A stretch of DNA of 64,000 bases from Hymenolepis diminuta (lineage: Eukaryota > Platyhelminthes > Cestoda > Cyclophyllidea > Hymenolepididae). Position numbers and translations under genes: made by a program. Numbering within the stretch: the stretch's first letter is position 1; the number at the start of each line of letters is the position of its first letter. This document shows, piece by piece, positions 39,901 to 53,400 of this stretch. Under the pieces are notes generated by a model, which saw nothing but the letters and a program-made list of their open reading frames with translations, made no database searches and was not told the DNA's origin. The DNA lies in contig CAADRB010000023.1 of NCBI GenBank assembly GCA_900708905.1, forward strand, positions 2,120,136 through 2,184,135. The letters run 5' to 3'.

Positions 39901-42419
39901 CTTAGTTTCAAGGTCGTCTAATGGGAAATTGAATTACATAACTTTTGTGTCTACGAATAAAGGATCACATTTCTGATTCTGATAAAGAAGAGCACAAACT
40001 TGAAATTAAACCAATTTTAAAAAGGGTAATTGCTTAAACTGATTACTTCATACAAGCCAGGATTTTTGGCTATTGGAAGTTAGTTTGCATTTTTGCACAG
40101 AAAACATCGAATGTCTAAACGGACTGGATGAATGCACATTGAGCAATTGTGAGAGTAAGCGTATATAAAGATGTCCAAGAGTCTGCCTACACAAGATCGT
40201 GCTCAATAAGTTTGAGCGTCGATTGGTCAAATATGTAGGTAGATATTACTGTTGACGACTGAAAAATTTTCGCGCCAAATTCATGTTGTAGGGGGTTCTA
40301 CGATGGGAAACTAAGTGGACAACAAAATACTTGATTGGGTAAATTAATGGAATGGCGATGGAAGGCAAGAAATCGTCACTGTATGTTTAGTGTGTTGTGC
40401 GTTGCTTAATTTTGTAGGTGGCGACATGGTGCACGGGTGAATACGCAAATTTGTTACTTCAAGAAGGCGATGGACAGTCCAAAATTACAGAGTCAGATAT
40501 CATTGATCTATTTGCTTCGGCACTCACCTCTCCTGTATGCAGTTTGGCCACCAAGGAAATGATCATATCCACCGTCATGAAACTCAGTGTCCGTTTGGGG
40601 CCTACTCATTCTGAGTAAGTATTTCTTCGCAATATCCTCCTATCTTTGCCCTCCCTCTTATTCGTGCGTTTCTTCAGGCGTATGAAATCTCTTGTGCAGC
40701 TTTATTCCACCAGCATGAACCTAGAACTTCAGCAACGTTCAGTTGAGTACTATACCATCTTTAAGAAGCGTCCAATGGGCTTTCGCGAGGGTCTTTTTGC
40801 TTGCATGCCTGTCTTTGTCCCCTCAAGTAATTTCCTCTCTGAAGGTGACAACGGAGAAGAGGATTCGATCGGCGAAGTACAAGAAGATCTAAACGGCACT
40901 TCACTCATCGATACCCGCGGCAATGAAACTGCCCAGAAGAATGACGCTGACAATTTGTTGGACTTGCTTGGTGATACAACTATCCCGGTGCTTAATTTTG
41001 GGCAGACTGGTGAGTTTCTCCATATGATTTAATGATGCTGTTGTTTTAGATCATGGGGAGTCCGCAGGTTCTGATCGTACAAATGATATTCTTGACATGA
41101 TATTGGGTGGTGATTCTACACCATCGGCTCCTCAGAATGCAAAATCCTTATCTTCTGTTCTTCCGTCTAATCTTTTTTCGGAATCTCAACTCCCAAGTAA
41201 GCACCGTTAATTCCGATTGCGACTGCAAAATCGGATCAATAAACGTTTGTTTCCTTGTAGATCAATCGGTGAGCGCATCAGTGAATGGTTTTACAGCTTC
41301 ATCTTCTCAACTGGCACCACCACTAACTGTATACGATGCAAATAGCATTCGTATTGTATTTGAATTCGAGCATTCAAACGATCCGCTGGATCTCAGTTTC
41401 TCCTCGTCCGTTCCGCCATGCGTCCAGATTCGCGCATCTTCATACAATACTGGTAGTCTACCAATTGAGTCCTTTGAAATGCAGGTTGCTGTGCCGAAAT
41501 CTTTCCAATTGGAAATGTTTCCACCTTCAGCAACCTGCCTCTTGCCCACAACATCAGACATTCCACCTGTCACGCAAGTCTTTAAAGTCTCAAATCCCAA
41601 TCGAGTGAGTTCATATTCGCAAGCATAACAAAATAATAATCATTTTTGCTTCTGTTACTTAACAGTCGTAAAGTGATCGACATCGTTACTTACATCCCGA
41701 TTTTGAGAGCATCCATCTTGAAGAGGGAGACCTGCAGCTCCTATCTTAGATTTTTTATTCTAGCCGCATTCGCATTTAACATTTAGAAGCCCCCATGGCT
41801 TAGCAGGTAAGGCAAATACGTTGGGAAAATAGATCAGAGGACAGGTGATCCCCCTCTCATCCGAACTGCTTTACCAGCAATTTTCAGTCGTCTATAACCA
41901 TCTCCTTAGGGTTTTAAGTCTTAAGACAGTTTTTGTTAATTTAGGAAAATAACATATCTCTGAATGCAGATTCTGGGGGTAATTCTGGCTCTTTTTTGCA
42001 TTGCTTAGCAACAATTGCGGCTTCGTCTCCGTCTGATCTTCGCACAAAATGGCACTCAGAAACAGGAACAATTTCAGATCGATCAATTACCTACCAATCT
42101 CTTTGCCTAGGTTTTTGTTTATTCCTTGTGCACTTCACACACGTTTTTTCTCTCTATGGCCTCTTCTCACTGTTATTTCGTCTTGTTATTGTTTCTTTAC
42201 TTGTGCATCGATATAAAGGCTGTGCTCTAACTTCTCCCCTATTTTACAATCTGCTATGTTGCATTGTGTTTACATATACATTCCACATGTCCTTTAATTT
42301 AATTCCCTAAGTGGCAAATAAAATAGTCCACTCTGCATCAAATGACTCACGACAAACGTGTCATTTGTTGTTTATTTCAGTTTCAAGTAACGTTTACGAG
42401 TAAAGAATGGAGAGGTTGA
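36962..42419 (+). CDS. AP1G1: AP-1 complex subunit gamma (gamma adaptin)
   Basis: This is the large subunit of the clathrin adaptor AP-1, which sorts cargo between trans-Golgi and endosomes. Thirteen exons are clear: 36962-37162, 37278-37402, 37465-37606, 37673-37846, 37915-38013, 38198-38377, 38443-38612, 39123-39318, 39384-39521, 40418-40614, 40678-41009, 41050-41196 and 41261-41604. They encode 815 residues in phase. The adaptin trunk shows [23 protein letters not shown] in part, [35 protein letters not shown] and [13 protein letters not shown]. The hinge has the clathrin-box-like LLDLLGD, and the ear domain follows ([18 protein letters not shown]..). The ear's last strands are not placed. 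The best candidate is a 39-bp exon at 42381-42419 ([12 protein letters not shown], stop), which would still lack part of the usual C-terminus. The start at 36962 matches the family; an in-frame ATG at 36902 would add an odd extension. Confidence 0.94.
41786..41890 (+). repeat. possible tRNA-derived SINE-like segment in the last AP1G1 intron
   Basis: The sequence TGGCTTAGCAGG at 41796-41807 matches the RNA polymerase III A-box consensus, and the block around it is less AT-rich than the intron. A CAGGTGATCCCCC stretch lies where a B box might be, but it does not fit the B-box consensus well. No second copy was seen in this window. This is a weak call. Confidence 0.25.
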
Positions 42420-42464
42420 CAATAATAAGGGGAAAAAAGAGAAAACGACACGGGATGTTTTGAG

Positions 42465-45032
42465 TTAAGAGGTAAGTAGCTCAGTATCACTGGCTCGATG
42501 TTGCCCACCGGCAATGAATTCATCATCGGCTGCCATCGATGCATCGAAACCAGTTTGCACAGGAACTGGGGGTTGATTGAAGTAGTCAATGTAGCCACTG
42601 CCACCAACATCAGTTGTCTGTCCATGAATATTGCTAGTGACGTCATCGGCGAACTGATTGTAGTTTTGAACCGATTTATATCGACGATAGCTCGTGTAGC
42701 TCATACCTCCCTGAGGAAAGAAATTGTGAGTTAAAAGAAAATGATAGAAAATTGTATTTTCCATTGAGAAAGTTCTCTGGTTAAATACTATTTATTTATT
42801 TTGTTGTTGAGATAAAAAGGTTGATTTACTGTACACAGTGGGCACATGGGCAAATTTTGAGCATAAGAACGACTACTGTGATAATTAAAACAAACACGAT
42901 ATTCAACTCATTTGCTAGTGATTTTAAAATGTGACTAAACGGAGGTGAAGACGACATAGGGTAAGATTCTACCAAGCAATTAATTTGTCATTCACAACAA
43001 ACAATATTGAGCAGTGAGTACACGGAGAACAGAAGTATTTTCAGAGATCTTGGTTTCATAACTAACTTGGCAAATTCATAATATGAAAAGACCAGTAGTC
43101 CAGTGGGTTTGTGCTTAAATGACATTTCTGCCGAATTTAAATTAGCAATCTTATTAAAATCTCCGAAGACAAAAGCGCTTCAATTTCAGCATTTCCTACC
43201 TTATAGGAAGAAAAATCTAAAGATCGTCTCAAGGGTAATCATTATTATTAAGTCCATATTATCAGTTAATATTCGTATTATATATACAATTAGGATATAA
43301 AGATGTATACGTTAGGATATCTCTAGAGCTTTGGTTGAAATTTGCGTATCTTTGATCTTAACACCTACAGAATACGTGAGAATTTTACCTCTATTGCAGT
43401 ATAGTTTTCGAGCCAATGGCATTGGTTTTCATGAATGGATGTTTGAATCCTCTTGTGGTTTCATGGTCAAATTTCACCAATCAACCCTAAGCTGTCTGAT
43501 GCCAGAAGAGAGCTAACACCTAAAACTACACAAGTTTAAAGAAGGGATGGTTGCACCAATCCTATTATTATTTCATTAGCCGGTATAAGCTAATATTTAC
43601 GGCATCGGAACAAACGATCGATTTTCTGCCAATTATTCATGTATGTTTAACGTTGAGAACTTCCTCAACGCCATTCAACCAACTAAATAGGTATTTTTCT
43701 TCTCCCTTCAGCCTGAGTATTTATAAGTTTATATATTAAGTTTTACCCCACTTTATAAGTCGCAAGGGTTCAATAGTACTTAGAAAGTTCTTCAATCCCT
43801 AAAATCGAAGCATGAGACTAAATCAGAAGGATGACTTAAAATATATTTTTTTCCTGCCGAATGTGAATACTAACCAGCTAAAGATAAAAAAGAATTTGTG
43901 GTTTAATAACAATAGATTATTTTACTTTACTACTAATAGGACTTCAGGCCGAAACAAATGGGAACAACCAAAAACTACACCACTAATTATATCTACAAAA
44001 ATAATCTTTACTGAAATAAATACATTAAATTAAAGAGATAAAATTAGGCATACACATTGAAATTTGAAAGGAGGATTAGAACAGATGTTTTCGTGACAAG
44101 ATTTTATAATGTGATAAGAATACGTGAATACCGATATTAAATGCTCTCAAAGGTCGCATAGTTTGTGGATAATATTTTCTGAGGACCAGCTCACATTATT
44201 TGAATTCGTGAATGCTACGTTGTGCACGTACATAATATGTTAACGACACACATGAAATGCAATAATAAGTACGACAGAAAACCTTAATCAATAATAAAAC
44301 ATGGGAAAGCTTCCACAAAGCATAAAAACAGCTATTTTTAAAAATAAAACTGGAGAATAGTAACAAACATCTTACAAGAATAGCCTCACATCGGCCTTGC
44401 TTTTAAAATAAAAGACAGGAAGTAAAATAAATGAATGGTTCATTAACTTGAGCGTATAATGAACAAATGAATAAAAAATTAATTAGGTTTATGAAAATTG
44501 ATAAAAACGCACCCAGGAGAATATGGAAAAGAAGACGAAAGCAATCGCAGTACGAACATTATTTAAGTTAACCTGATTCAAAACTTCAGGCTTCGCATCC
44601 GAAAACTGCCAATGATTAGTCATATAGCAAAAGAGAACAAAAAATATAAAAGTCCAGAAACCTATAAATAATAATTAATGAATGTAAACGAATAGATGCA
44701 TACAGTCGAATCCGAGATCAAAGATAACGAAAAGTTTTCGGTAAGATTGTGGTATTCCAAGAAACAAGATATCGACGACGCCATACGCCAAACAGAATAT
44801 AAATCCGAAGCTAGCAACTGTCAGGGCAAAACTGCAAGCGGAACCTTTACTATTAAACACACACTGTCCCGCAAAATAACCGTCACGATCAATACAAGCA
44901 ATTATTATGATAATGAAAATCTAAACAGGTACAAATAAGGTCAAATGCACAAACTATGGAGACAATTCGAGAAATAAAGAGCGGTGAACGCAATACAGTT
45001 CTTAAGTCAGGTTTAAAATTAAGCAGATCCAT
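42465..45032 (-). CDS. SYNGR: synaptogyrin (four-pass MARVEL-domain vesicle protein)
   Basis: Synaptogyrins are small four-helix proteins of synaptic-like and other transport vesicles. Exons 45032-44955, 44920-44704, 44661-44513 and 42710-42465 encode 229 residues with matching phases. The start reads MDLLNFKPDLRTVL. TM1 (SRIVSIIFIIIIIAC) is split by a 34-bp intron. The CVFNSKGSACSF motif in the first luminal loop, TM2 with LAYGVVDILFL, TM3 FWTFIFFVLFCYM followed by NHWQ, and TM4 AIAFVFFSIFSW followed by GGMSYTSYRRY all match the family. The cytosolic tail has tyrosines and acidic residues (NQPPVPVQTGF, ELLTS end). The second intron is 42 bp, the third 1.8 kb. It is convergent with AP1G1; the coding ends may be fewer than 50 bp apart. 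Which vertebrate paralogue it matches cannot be said. Confidence 0.93.
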
Positions 45033-46053
45033 AATCCAATAAAAACGGAGCAAATTGAGGAATGCGGAAAATATTATATTTTTTGCTGGGAGTTTATAAC
45101 ATTTAAAACAGAAACATAAATTGGCAGTGACTGTTACATGAAATTTTAAAAAATTACAAAAAATATTTAAAGAAAATAATTTTTTCGGTGAATAAATCAA
45201 TTTAAAGACCGTGTGATCTTGAAATAAAATCTTGATCTATTGGGCAATTTATGAATAATTCAATTCTTGGTGGATTTACTGATTAATACAAGCATTTAAG
45301 GGACATAGTTTTTTATTTCGACCTATTAGATAGTGAACAATTTGATTGTTGCTTTGTTAATCTCTGTTAATATTTAATCGGGGTCTTTTATATCTGCTTA
45401 AACTTCTAGACTTCAACTTATATAAAAGATTCAAACCCTGAGATACGCCAAATTTTATGCTGTTGTCGCATTTACCAAGTCACAGATAGCATGAGTATAA
45501 AATACAAAAATAAAAATTGTTAAATTACGCTATTCATATTTGCTTCAGGATTGTTGGAACTCCTCATCTACTATGCTGGGTATTAATCAAAATAGAATTT
45601 AAATGATTTAATAAACAAATTATTAATTTTAGTTGAATTATGAACGGTGTACGTAGTAATTTAATAGAAATTCCCCAGTGAAACTTGAGTTTAGTTATGC
45701 TACATATGTAATAAATTGACACATATTAACTACACTGCGCTTGATCAGACACATTTAAATCTATTTCGGTAATGGTCCAGAATTATTTACCAACAAATAT
45801 AAATAGTATATGTACAATAATATGAACCGGTTATCGTAGACACGTAATTAGCTCAATAAAATACAGTTTTACTTAGAAAACTTACAAGCCGCTCAAAAAT
45901 GAATGCTTATGGGTTATTTTGTATTCATCAATATACTAATTCTTTTATTTTATATTTGAACGTGTTAATTTAGCTGTTCTGTAATCATTGAAAATTATTG
46001 GAATGTCTAATTAACTTTGAGTTTAAAATAGCTCTTTATTCCATCAGTAGAAC
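45033..46053. other. upstream region of the synaptogyrin gene
   Basis: This is AT-rich sequence between the synaptogyrin start codon and an LTR copy. It must contain the synaptogyrin promoter. No other gene or motif was recognised. Confidence 0.35.
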
Positions 46054-46339
46054 TGCTATAACGTAACCAACTAAGGGTTCTGGTAGTAATCTCGCAGAGC
46101 CAACAATCTAGAAAACTCGGTAATATAGCAACTTAATACAGAAGCTAATAACCCACGGCAGATAAGTAGGTACGTTATAGCAACATGAGTGTATTAACGA
46201 AACTCGCTCTCAATCGGTATCGGCTCAAACAAATAAGAATAATTATCAAGTGTCTTTTATCGGTGAGGAAATAAAGAAAGAACTTGCATTTTTATTCATA
46301 AATGAAATATTCGGAAAAAAATTATCGTTTCTTCTAGCA
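46054..46339 (-). mobile_element. LTR copy beside a Gypsy pol remnant
   Basis: This is a 286-bp sequence that, read on the minus strand, starts TGCTAGAAGAAACGAT and ends CGTTATAGCA. It is the same LTR family as 25171-25472 and 54484-54777, and about 100 bp are identical to the 54.5-kb copy. No target duplication is visible: the flanks are AGAAC and GTTTG. It sits downstream, in minus-strand sense, of a decayed Gypsy integrase at 46900-47549, so it could be that element's 3' LTR. No polypurine tract was found just upstream, so the link is not proven. Confidence 0.75.
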
Positions 46340-46899
46340 GTTTGAAATGCTTAACTGTCTCCTGCAGAAGATAAAGCTCTTTTCGCTACATTTGATAAAT
46401 TTCAAATATATAGATGCTTATATTACACCTATGTCCTCTATTCCTTCATTTTATTCTATCAAACCTTCTGCATCCGTTGAATTTCCGATCATGCAGCTGA
46501 TGAAGATGTTTCTGAGTTCATTTATGATCCTGAATCTAGGAAATCCTTTGAATCGTAATACAATTAAGACAAATATGTGGATGAGATAACAAAAATTCTT
46601 TTTTATCATCAGAAGCCTCCAAATAGCCAAAATTCCGGGAAAAGAATAACATACCCCTGATGAAGGAAAACGTTCTATTTTGTCCAAAACTATTTCCATC
46701 AACGACCCATGGTTTTGATATATTTTATAATTATTTAATATTGTAACTATCTAACAATAAAATTAATAAATACTTAAGGTTACTATCATAGTTTCTTTTT
46801 TCGATTAGAGATATTTCCATTTTATTTAACACCTCTCTGCGGAAGGGTTCCATCAGAAATTTTTGAATGTTAAATCCATTTGGAATCATTTAGGGGGTT

Positions 46900-47549
46900 T
46901 CCTGGAGCTTTCCGGACGTAGGTTTTGTTGATTGCTGAGTCGAATTTGTCTGTCTGACATTATTTTCAAGAGGTACGAGGTCAATGAAATCCAACAGGTT
47001 CGACGATTTTGGTACGTATCGAGGACGGAGGTGGTTTCATGACGCGCCCATCTATCTCATATAGCACGCTACCTCGACGAACTCTGACAATACCTTCCGC
47101 CGATGTGCCATTTACTCATGTAAATTACTGTGTCGACTGCAAGCCTTATTGCTGCTTGAAGGTGAACTAGGTAAGTCTAAGTCTCTAATTATTCTTGTTT
47201 TTCGTCCCATAAGTGTTTCGGCAAGATTTTGTTCGTTTGACGTCGAATGCGATGTCGTCCTATACATGAAAAAGAAAGTGTCGAGAATCTCTTCTGTTGT
47301 TCCCTTCCCACGTGACTTCTGAAGTGCCAGCATCTGGGTGCCTAATGATTGCCCTGCCTGACCATTTGATTGAGGATGATATGTTAGAAGGTAGATGGAA
47401 GTGATATTTTGACTCCGACAAAGGTCTTGAAAGATGGTCAAGGAGAATCGAGTGCCGTTATCGATCACATTAGTCTCAGGTAATCCATGAATTGAAAAGA
47501 TATGACGAAGACAATCGATCAACATGGTTGTTGTGGGGGACAAAGTCAA
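46900..47549 (-). pseudogene. decayed Ty3/Gypsy retrotransposon integrase fragment
   Basis: The minus strand carries a broken pol fragment. At 47549-47112 an open frame shows an integrase core, with the IDNGTRFS motif containing the second catalytic Asp and the HPQSNGQA motif. The usual catalytic Glu just after NGQA is replaced by Gly, so the enzyme would be dead even if expressed. Further 3', near 46970-47110, another frame carries a chromo/C-terminal-like segment with RRGSVLYEIDGRV, separated by frameshifts and stops. The upstream part of pol is not recognisable beyond 47550. It is an old, 5'-truncated insertion. Confidence 0.82.
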
Positions 47550-50410
47550 CTACTGCAAGCGACTATTACATTCATCGAAGAAATATAAAATTATGAATAA
47601 TCTTAACTGGTTTTAATTGGTGATGTTCGACGTTTAAGGCTACTCTTTATTATTCCAGTGTATATTCTACAGATCAGCTTCAATAAATATTGTATTGAGC
47701 TGTGCTAACCATATCTTAGCTACTACGTGATGGCATCTCATTTGGTTGTCTAAAGAAACAAATAGATGCGCTTCGTAAGCCCAAATCTACATGCCAGTTC
47801 CACTACTCAATCAGTTTCTAATTCTATAGAAGTTAATCAGCACTTATAAATTTAGGTGTTGTTTAACTGATTTAGTTTTTGGACACGATACGGCAATTAC
47901 TAACAAGCAGACAATTTAAAAATACTTGAAGTGTGACTCTTGAAAAGTTAGTAGTTTAATGAATGACAAAGTGGACTGTCTCATCCCAATGATGTATATG
48001 ATCCGAGTGCATCAGAAATATGCTACTGAATTATAAAAAATATGATAGATTATTTGTCGCCTAATAACAAGAATTTGCCTCTTTATAGCGCATACGAATT
48101 GTAGATCTGCTGAAAGCAAATTTGGTCCAGTGTAAGGGGGAAAACAATGTGCGTGAAGTAGCAAAAAACTGATATGTTATACCGTGATTGATACAAATAT
48201 GTATAAGAAGACTGTGCAGTTTATTTACGCAAGCCTCTGCATATTTTTCTGTTTCTTACAGGTGAATCGTTGAGGCCACTGAGAATTCAACGCCTTCCAC
48301 TACACGACAATTGAAGACTGAAATGGTGAGGGCAATGTTTGTGTCTCTAAGGCAACAATTATTTTATCAAGACGGAAATAGAAACGTTACGAGTGAACCT
48401 ATGATCCTCGCAACGGGTTGTATAATGGAGTTACAGCCGTAATGTGATAATAATGACGATATGAGTTGTTATTACAAGAGACGATGAAGTTCCGCTTGAA
48501 TGCTATGTAGAACAATCAAAGTTTGAATATTATTCTACTGAATTAATTGTATCTTAAAGTTTATCTTCACACAAATATCTAAATTTCAAGTGATCGATTT
48601 TGAGTAATTTAATTTATTTTTTGTCAAGATTCGAATAACTGAACTTAATAGCAAAACAGTCACTCTATTAGATACTTCTTTCCATCTTCGTTAGAGTAGC
48701 TTAGGAAATGCGTATTAAAATTAACTTTGAAAGGTATGAGAATGTGAAATATTTATACATTGTACTTTTGCTTTATCAGCTTTATAAAAATTGTACTTGA
48801 TGTCTTGAAAGTAAAAATTATACGACTGAGTTAAGCTAAAAGAGTTCAGTAGCAATTCACAAATCAGAGGAACGAAAATTTAGATTAACCGATGGTGCAT
48901 TAGATAATCGGAGAAACTGGAGAGAGAGGAAGAAAGAGTAGTGGGAAGAAAAGCTGTGCTATGCCTCCAAACTGTCTGCACGACAATGGACTTCTGTCTA
49001 AAGATCAAATAAAGTACGTTTAGAGTGGCTGTCAGATTCTGTCTCTTTGTGAGTCACTCTGTGGCAGTTTAGACTGAGCAGATATGAGTTAACTTGCGCA
49101 GGTACCACAACTCCATTACAAGAAAGAAAATGAGATAACTAAAGTCGAAACTGGCTATTGGGGAGCAAAAAGCATTTTGCTAATAAATTCCCTATTCTAA
49201 ATTCAAATAAATGACGCAGCTTAAGTACTCATGACTTAAATTATACTAGATGCTTGCGACTAATGTTAAGGAGAAAACATAATCAAAAGTTTATAAATAT
49301 TATTACTTAATGATTATTGAATTTTTTCTATTTATTTTAATTTCCGAACCAAGGTTTAACAAATCAATAATTTAATGTCAATCGATATTGTGTTCTATAG
49401 AGTTTGAATTTTGAACATGTAGATTTTAGACAATCAAGTCTTGTCCAGTTATGCCTCAGTACCTAAATGAGATATTTGGCATTAAGATTATACAGCAGTT
49501 AATTTTTAAAAATTTCATTAGGAAAAATGGAATGGATTGTTTGCATAACGTGCTACGATTTGCCAGATACGTAGAAAAAATTAATAGATGGCGTTTTTAT
49601 TGTGTTTTGGTGATTTTATTCGAAATTCACAGTGTGGATTTAAGGAAATCTTATTTCAAAAATTATGAAGAAGCTCAAAAATTTTAAATCGAAGTTTAAA
49701 GCGTGAAGTGAGGTGAGACGAGGAAAGCTAACAAAATCGATTTATCGTAAATTATGTGATATTTTGTTCGGCTAGGAATTTTAAGATTTTGAAGTCAAAT
49801 GACACTTATATTAGTCATGCAATGTCAGTAAACTGAGTGTATATGAATATGAAATGAATGGTTGCATAAATGTAAATTTACCAAAAATAGATGGTGCCAG
49901 ATTTTTGTGCTTTACACAAATTCCCTCATCCTATTGACTGAAAACTTGTGAAGAAAGTGAAATTAAGGAGCATCACGCTTTTTACTGTATTTGAATGGGA
50001 ACCTGCATTTTTACATAAAACTCATTCATATAAGTTGCCATTTCATAATCAGTATATTATTACAAAAATCTTAAACGAAGATGAATGATCTCTCATCAGG
50101 TTCTCCTAATCACTCTCTTAACTTTTAATAGACCTACAATTGTCTGAGTGGACGCTAGGAGTTAGTAACAGTAAATAAGTAAAATAAGAATATGATGAAT
50201 AAAAAAGTAATAAAAATACATTAATGTTGCAAATAAACCTTTTCCAGCTTTCATTTGAAACGAAAATCTTATTTCTGGCCTTCATGTAAGTGGGTTTTAT
50301 CTGTCAGTATTGCCCTAAAAAATCGTAGGTTTATATGGATTTTACTTTCTGTTAAATATTTTCAGAATGATTGCTACACAACTTCAGTCGATTTAAAGTT
50401 TAGTTGAATC
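47550..50410. other. intergenic region upstream of INTS8
   Basis: This stretch of about 2.9 kb is AT-rich with only short frames and no recognisable domains. The promoter and 5' untranslated sequence of the Integrator gene should lie near its right end. A 78-codon frame at 49451-49687 looks like chance. No RNA gene was seen. Confidence 0.4.
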
Positions 50411-53400
50411 ATGAACACCGAACTGGATTGGTTCTTATATGTGCTGGATCCGCATTTACTTTATGAAAACATTGGAAACATATCGGATGAGGGATTGGTG
50501 AAACTCCTAAGGATGTTACTTTTCCATGCTGAACGTCATGAAGTTCGTAATATTAACTCCATCGGTAGTGGGGATCATGGGTCGAATGGCATCCTGATAA
50601 CATATGATAAAGCAAAGACCTTTGACAGATTGGCTTTAATGATTGCGACTCATTTTCGCTTCAGTGCCAATATATTTAGCGGTACAGTTTCTGAAATACC
50701 ATTGACGCTTACAATGCGAACCTACCGATCCCTTATTTCATCTGTTTCTAAGGGTGATGGTCAAATTGCTAACGAGATTCCCTGGCTTAATTCCGCAATT
50801 TTTGATATCGGTCCGTGGAATGCCCTGACACCGTCCCTTGCTTATTCCGCTCTCATTTATCACCTGTGGATATTACAGGTATTTATTATTCTAATCTATT
50901 TATTTTTGAAAGTTGTCATGAGAGTAAGCTTTTCTTTTAGGTTGTTATTTTGAATAATATGATTCCACAGCCTTCTCGTAACCAAACTCCTTCAGTTTAT
51001 GGTCTATCAGAACTTCCCGATGGTTCTTTTCTATCAAGTAACGCTACTTTACGCAAAGATATTTATAAGAGCCACCTTATATCTGTTCAACGTCTTCACG
51101 ATCTTCTTCTTCGTCTTACGCTTGACCGTCAAAATCAGCCCCTTTCTTTTACTCCTCCTACCATTGCTGATTTCTTTCCGAATATCACTAAATTAGATCA
51201 GCAAGATGCATTACTTTCAACCAATGCTATTATTTCGGCAGTAGCTTTTGTCTTGGGTCGATTGGCTTTCCAGAAAAATCTCATATTCAGGGCTAATGAG
51301 CTTTTTACTCTTGCTAAGGAGAAAATGGCTGAGGAACAGGTGTAGATCAGTTACTTTATCTTTCCGATTCATGCTTTTCCCTATTTTTACGTTTTTGAAT
51401 AATTTTTCTCTCTAAGTTGGAGTATATTGAAGAGGTCGGAGCTACATCAAAACTGATAGATGCCCATATCACGTGTTGTCAACAGCTAAGTATTCCTTCG
51501 AGAAATAGTGGGTTCATTATGGACTCTTTTTGTGCATTACTATGTCAAAATTTGTCACCAGAAGTCTCCAAATTTGACCTATCACTGATGTCGGCTCATT
51601 CCCCTCTCCCCAGGTAAGATTATTTTATCTGTGATCGTCTTTCTTATTTTTGTTTTGTAAGTAATTGATAAATACATATTTTTTTATATCATATACTCAT
51701 TCAGTTTATCATATTAGGAGAATGTTTTGAAGAACAGTTTATTGTAGGAAGCATGGTTTAAATACAAATTTTTATAGAAAATCTTATAGATAAGAAATAT
51801 ATAATTAAAGGATTTACATTTCTGTAAGAGTATGAAGGATGGAAAGTCGGGCCATTAAAGAGTACAATAACGAAAGGAGGCGACCTTATCAAAATGGCCG
51901 TTGTTTTCCTATTCTTTGCCGTCGTTCTTGCGGGGTTGCTTGCAGCGTGCTTCATCGTATGCTTGTGTTCAACTTATCGTTTGAGGTGGAATATTTTAAA
52001 TCAGCACTTCTTTTTACCCATCAATTAATAACGAATTATGAAACCCCTTTTTTTACTTTTCTACACTTTCCAACCTCGTTATGGAAAATTAATTAGATAT
52101 TTTTGGAATTTTTTAAACTAACATTACATTTACTACCTAAGAGTTGCGAATTGATTGTCCTATTTTTTAACAGGAATGCTTTCTCCTTTAACGATATTAT
52201 CACGTCCCTGGACTTTATGTCACCTGACTCAACGTTGAATTTCGGTCTTCGAAGATCGTTATGGCGATTAATGGACAAAGTTAAAAATCTTCTCTCTGTT
52301 GACTGTGAATCTAAAATAGACATCTCACAATTGAAGCGAGACAGTAACTCCTGGCGCTCCCTCTACGCAAAAGAATTTATGAACAATGGTATTTATTGGA
52401 TTCGAAAATCTGCCCTGGCACATGTAGTGGCTTTCTGTGACCACTTACTTTCGACCACGAATGATGAAAGTTCACTTATGGACGTTTTCATGGACTTGAG
52501 TCATTGTGTTGGAGACGAGGTTGAAGTTGCGAACTTCATGAAGCAATTGCTTGATCTGATTATTCTGAATTCACCATTTAAAAAATTCACCACACGAGCC
52601 GCTCAGTTTGTTAAATCGTTCGAAATTTCTTCGAAGGTGAGTTGTAAGATTCTTCAAATGATTGATTTGCTTTAATCCCTGTGTTTTTCATTTTTGATAC
52701 AAAGAAAGAGGGTTTTTAGCATAGTTTTATTTCAATAAAGCAATAGAAATATTGCTAAAAGTACTTTGTTAAGTTATTATTTAAAGTGTCTCTAAGCATC
52801 TTAATAAATTAGTAACCTGTACGAAACATCTTATCCATAAAAAGTATTTAATCAGGATCTATGTTACCTGAAAGTAATTTGCGAGTAATACTGCTTTTGA
52901 CCAGCACCCTGTCTTCTAATCAGTAATAATAACTATCAGAATTTAACTATCATTGTTTTCAAGCACCTGGAGGGAGCGTTTGATTGATGCTTCAAGAGTA
53001 AGTATAATTTGAAAGGTGTCTTGAAATATATTAAGATAAGCTCTCCAAGATCGTTTAAGTGCACTGATAGAATTATTCTAAAACGAAATTAGCTTCTCTT
53101 TTTTTATAATTTCAGAATATTCTTCTTCCGATTGATTTCCTAACCGTCTTGCGAGATAAGTTAGAGGGCAAAAGTGTGCGGTCATCATCAAGTATCGATG
53201 ACCTCTTTGTCGACCTACCAGAAGTTGGATTGAAGGTAAACTCATTTCCCTCGTCGTTTTCACAGCAAATCGCCACCAACACCATATTGGAGTTAGGAAG
53301 GGGTGTTCGTGATATATCCTATCTCATGAGTTCAGATCCCGAGGTGGTGCTGAAGGCCTGTAAAGATTTACTTATGAATGGGACATCGGTGGAAACTATA

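Noticed and set aside
51894..52028. A 44-codon open frame with a strong hydrophobic start (MAVVFLFFAVVLAGLLAA), resembling a tiny membrane protein.
   Set aside because: It lies wholly inside INTS8 intron 3, and splicing across it (51613 to 52174) keeps phase and gives a sensible joined protein. It is likely chance.
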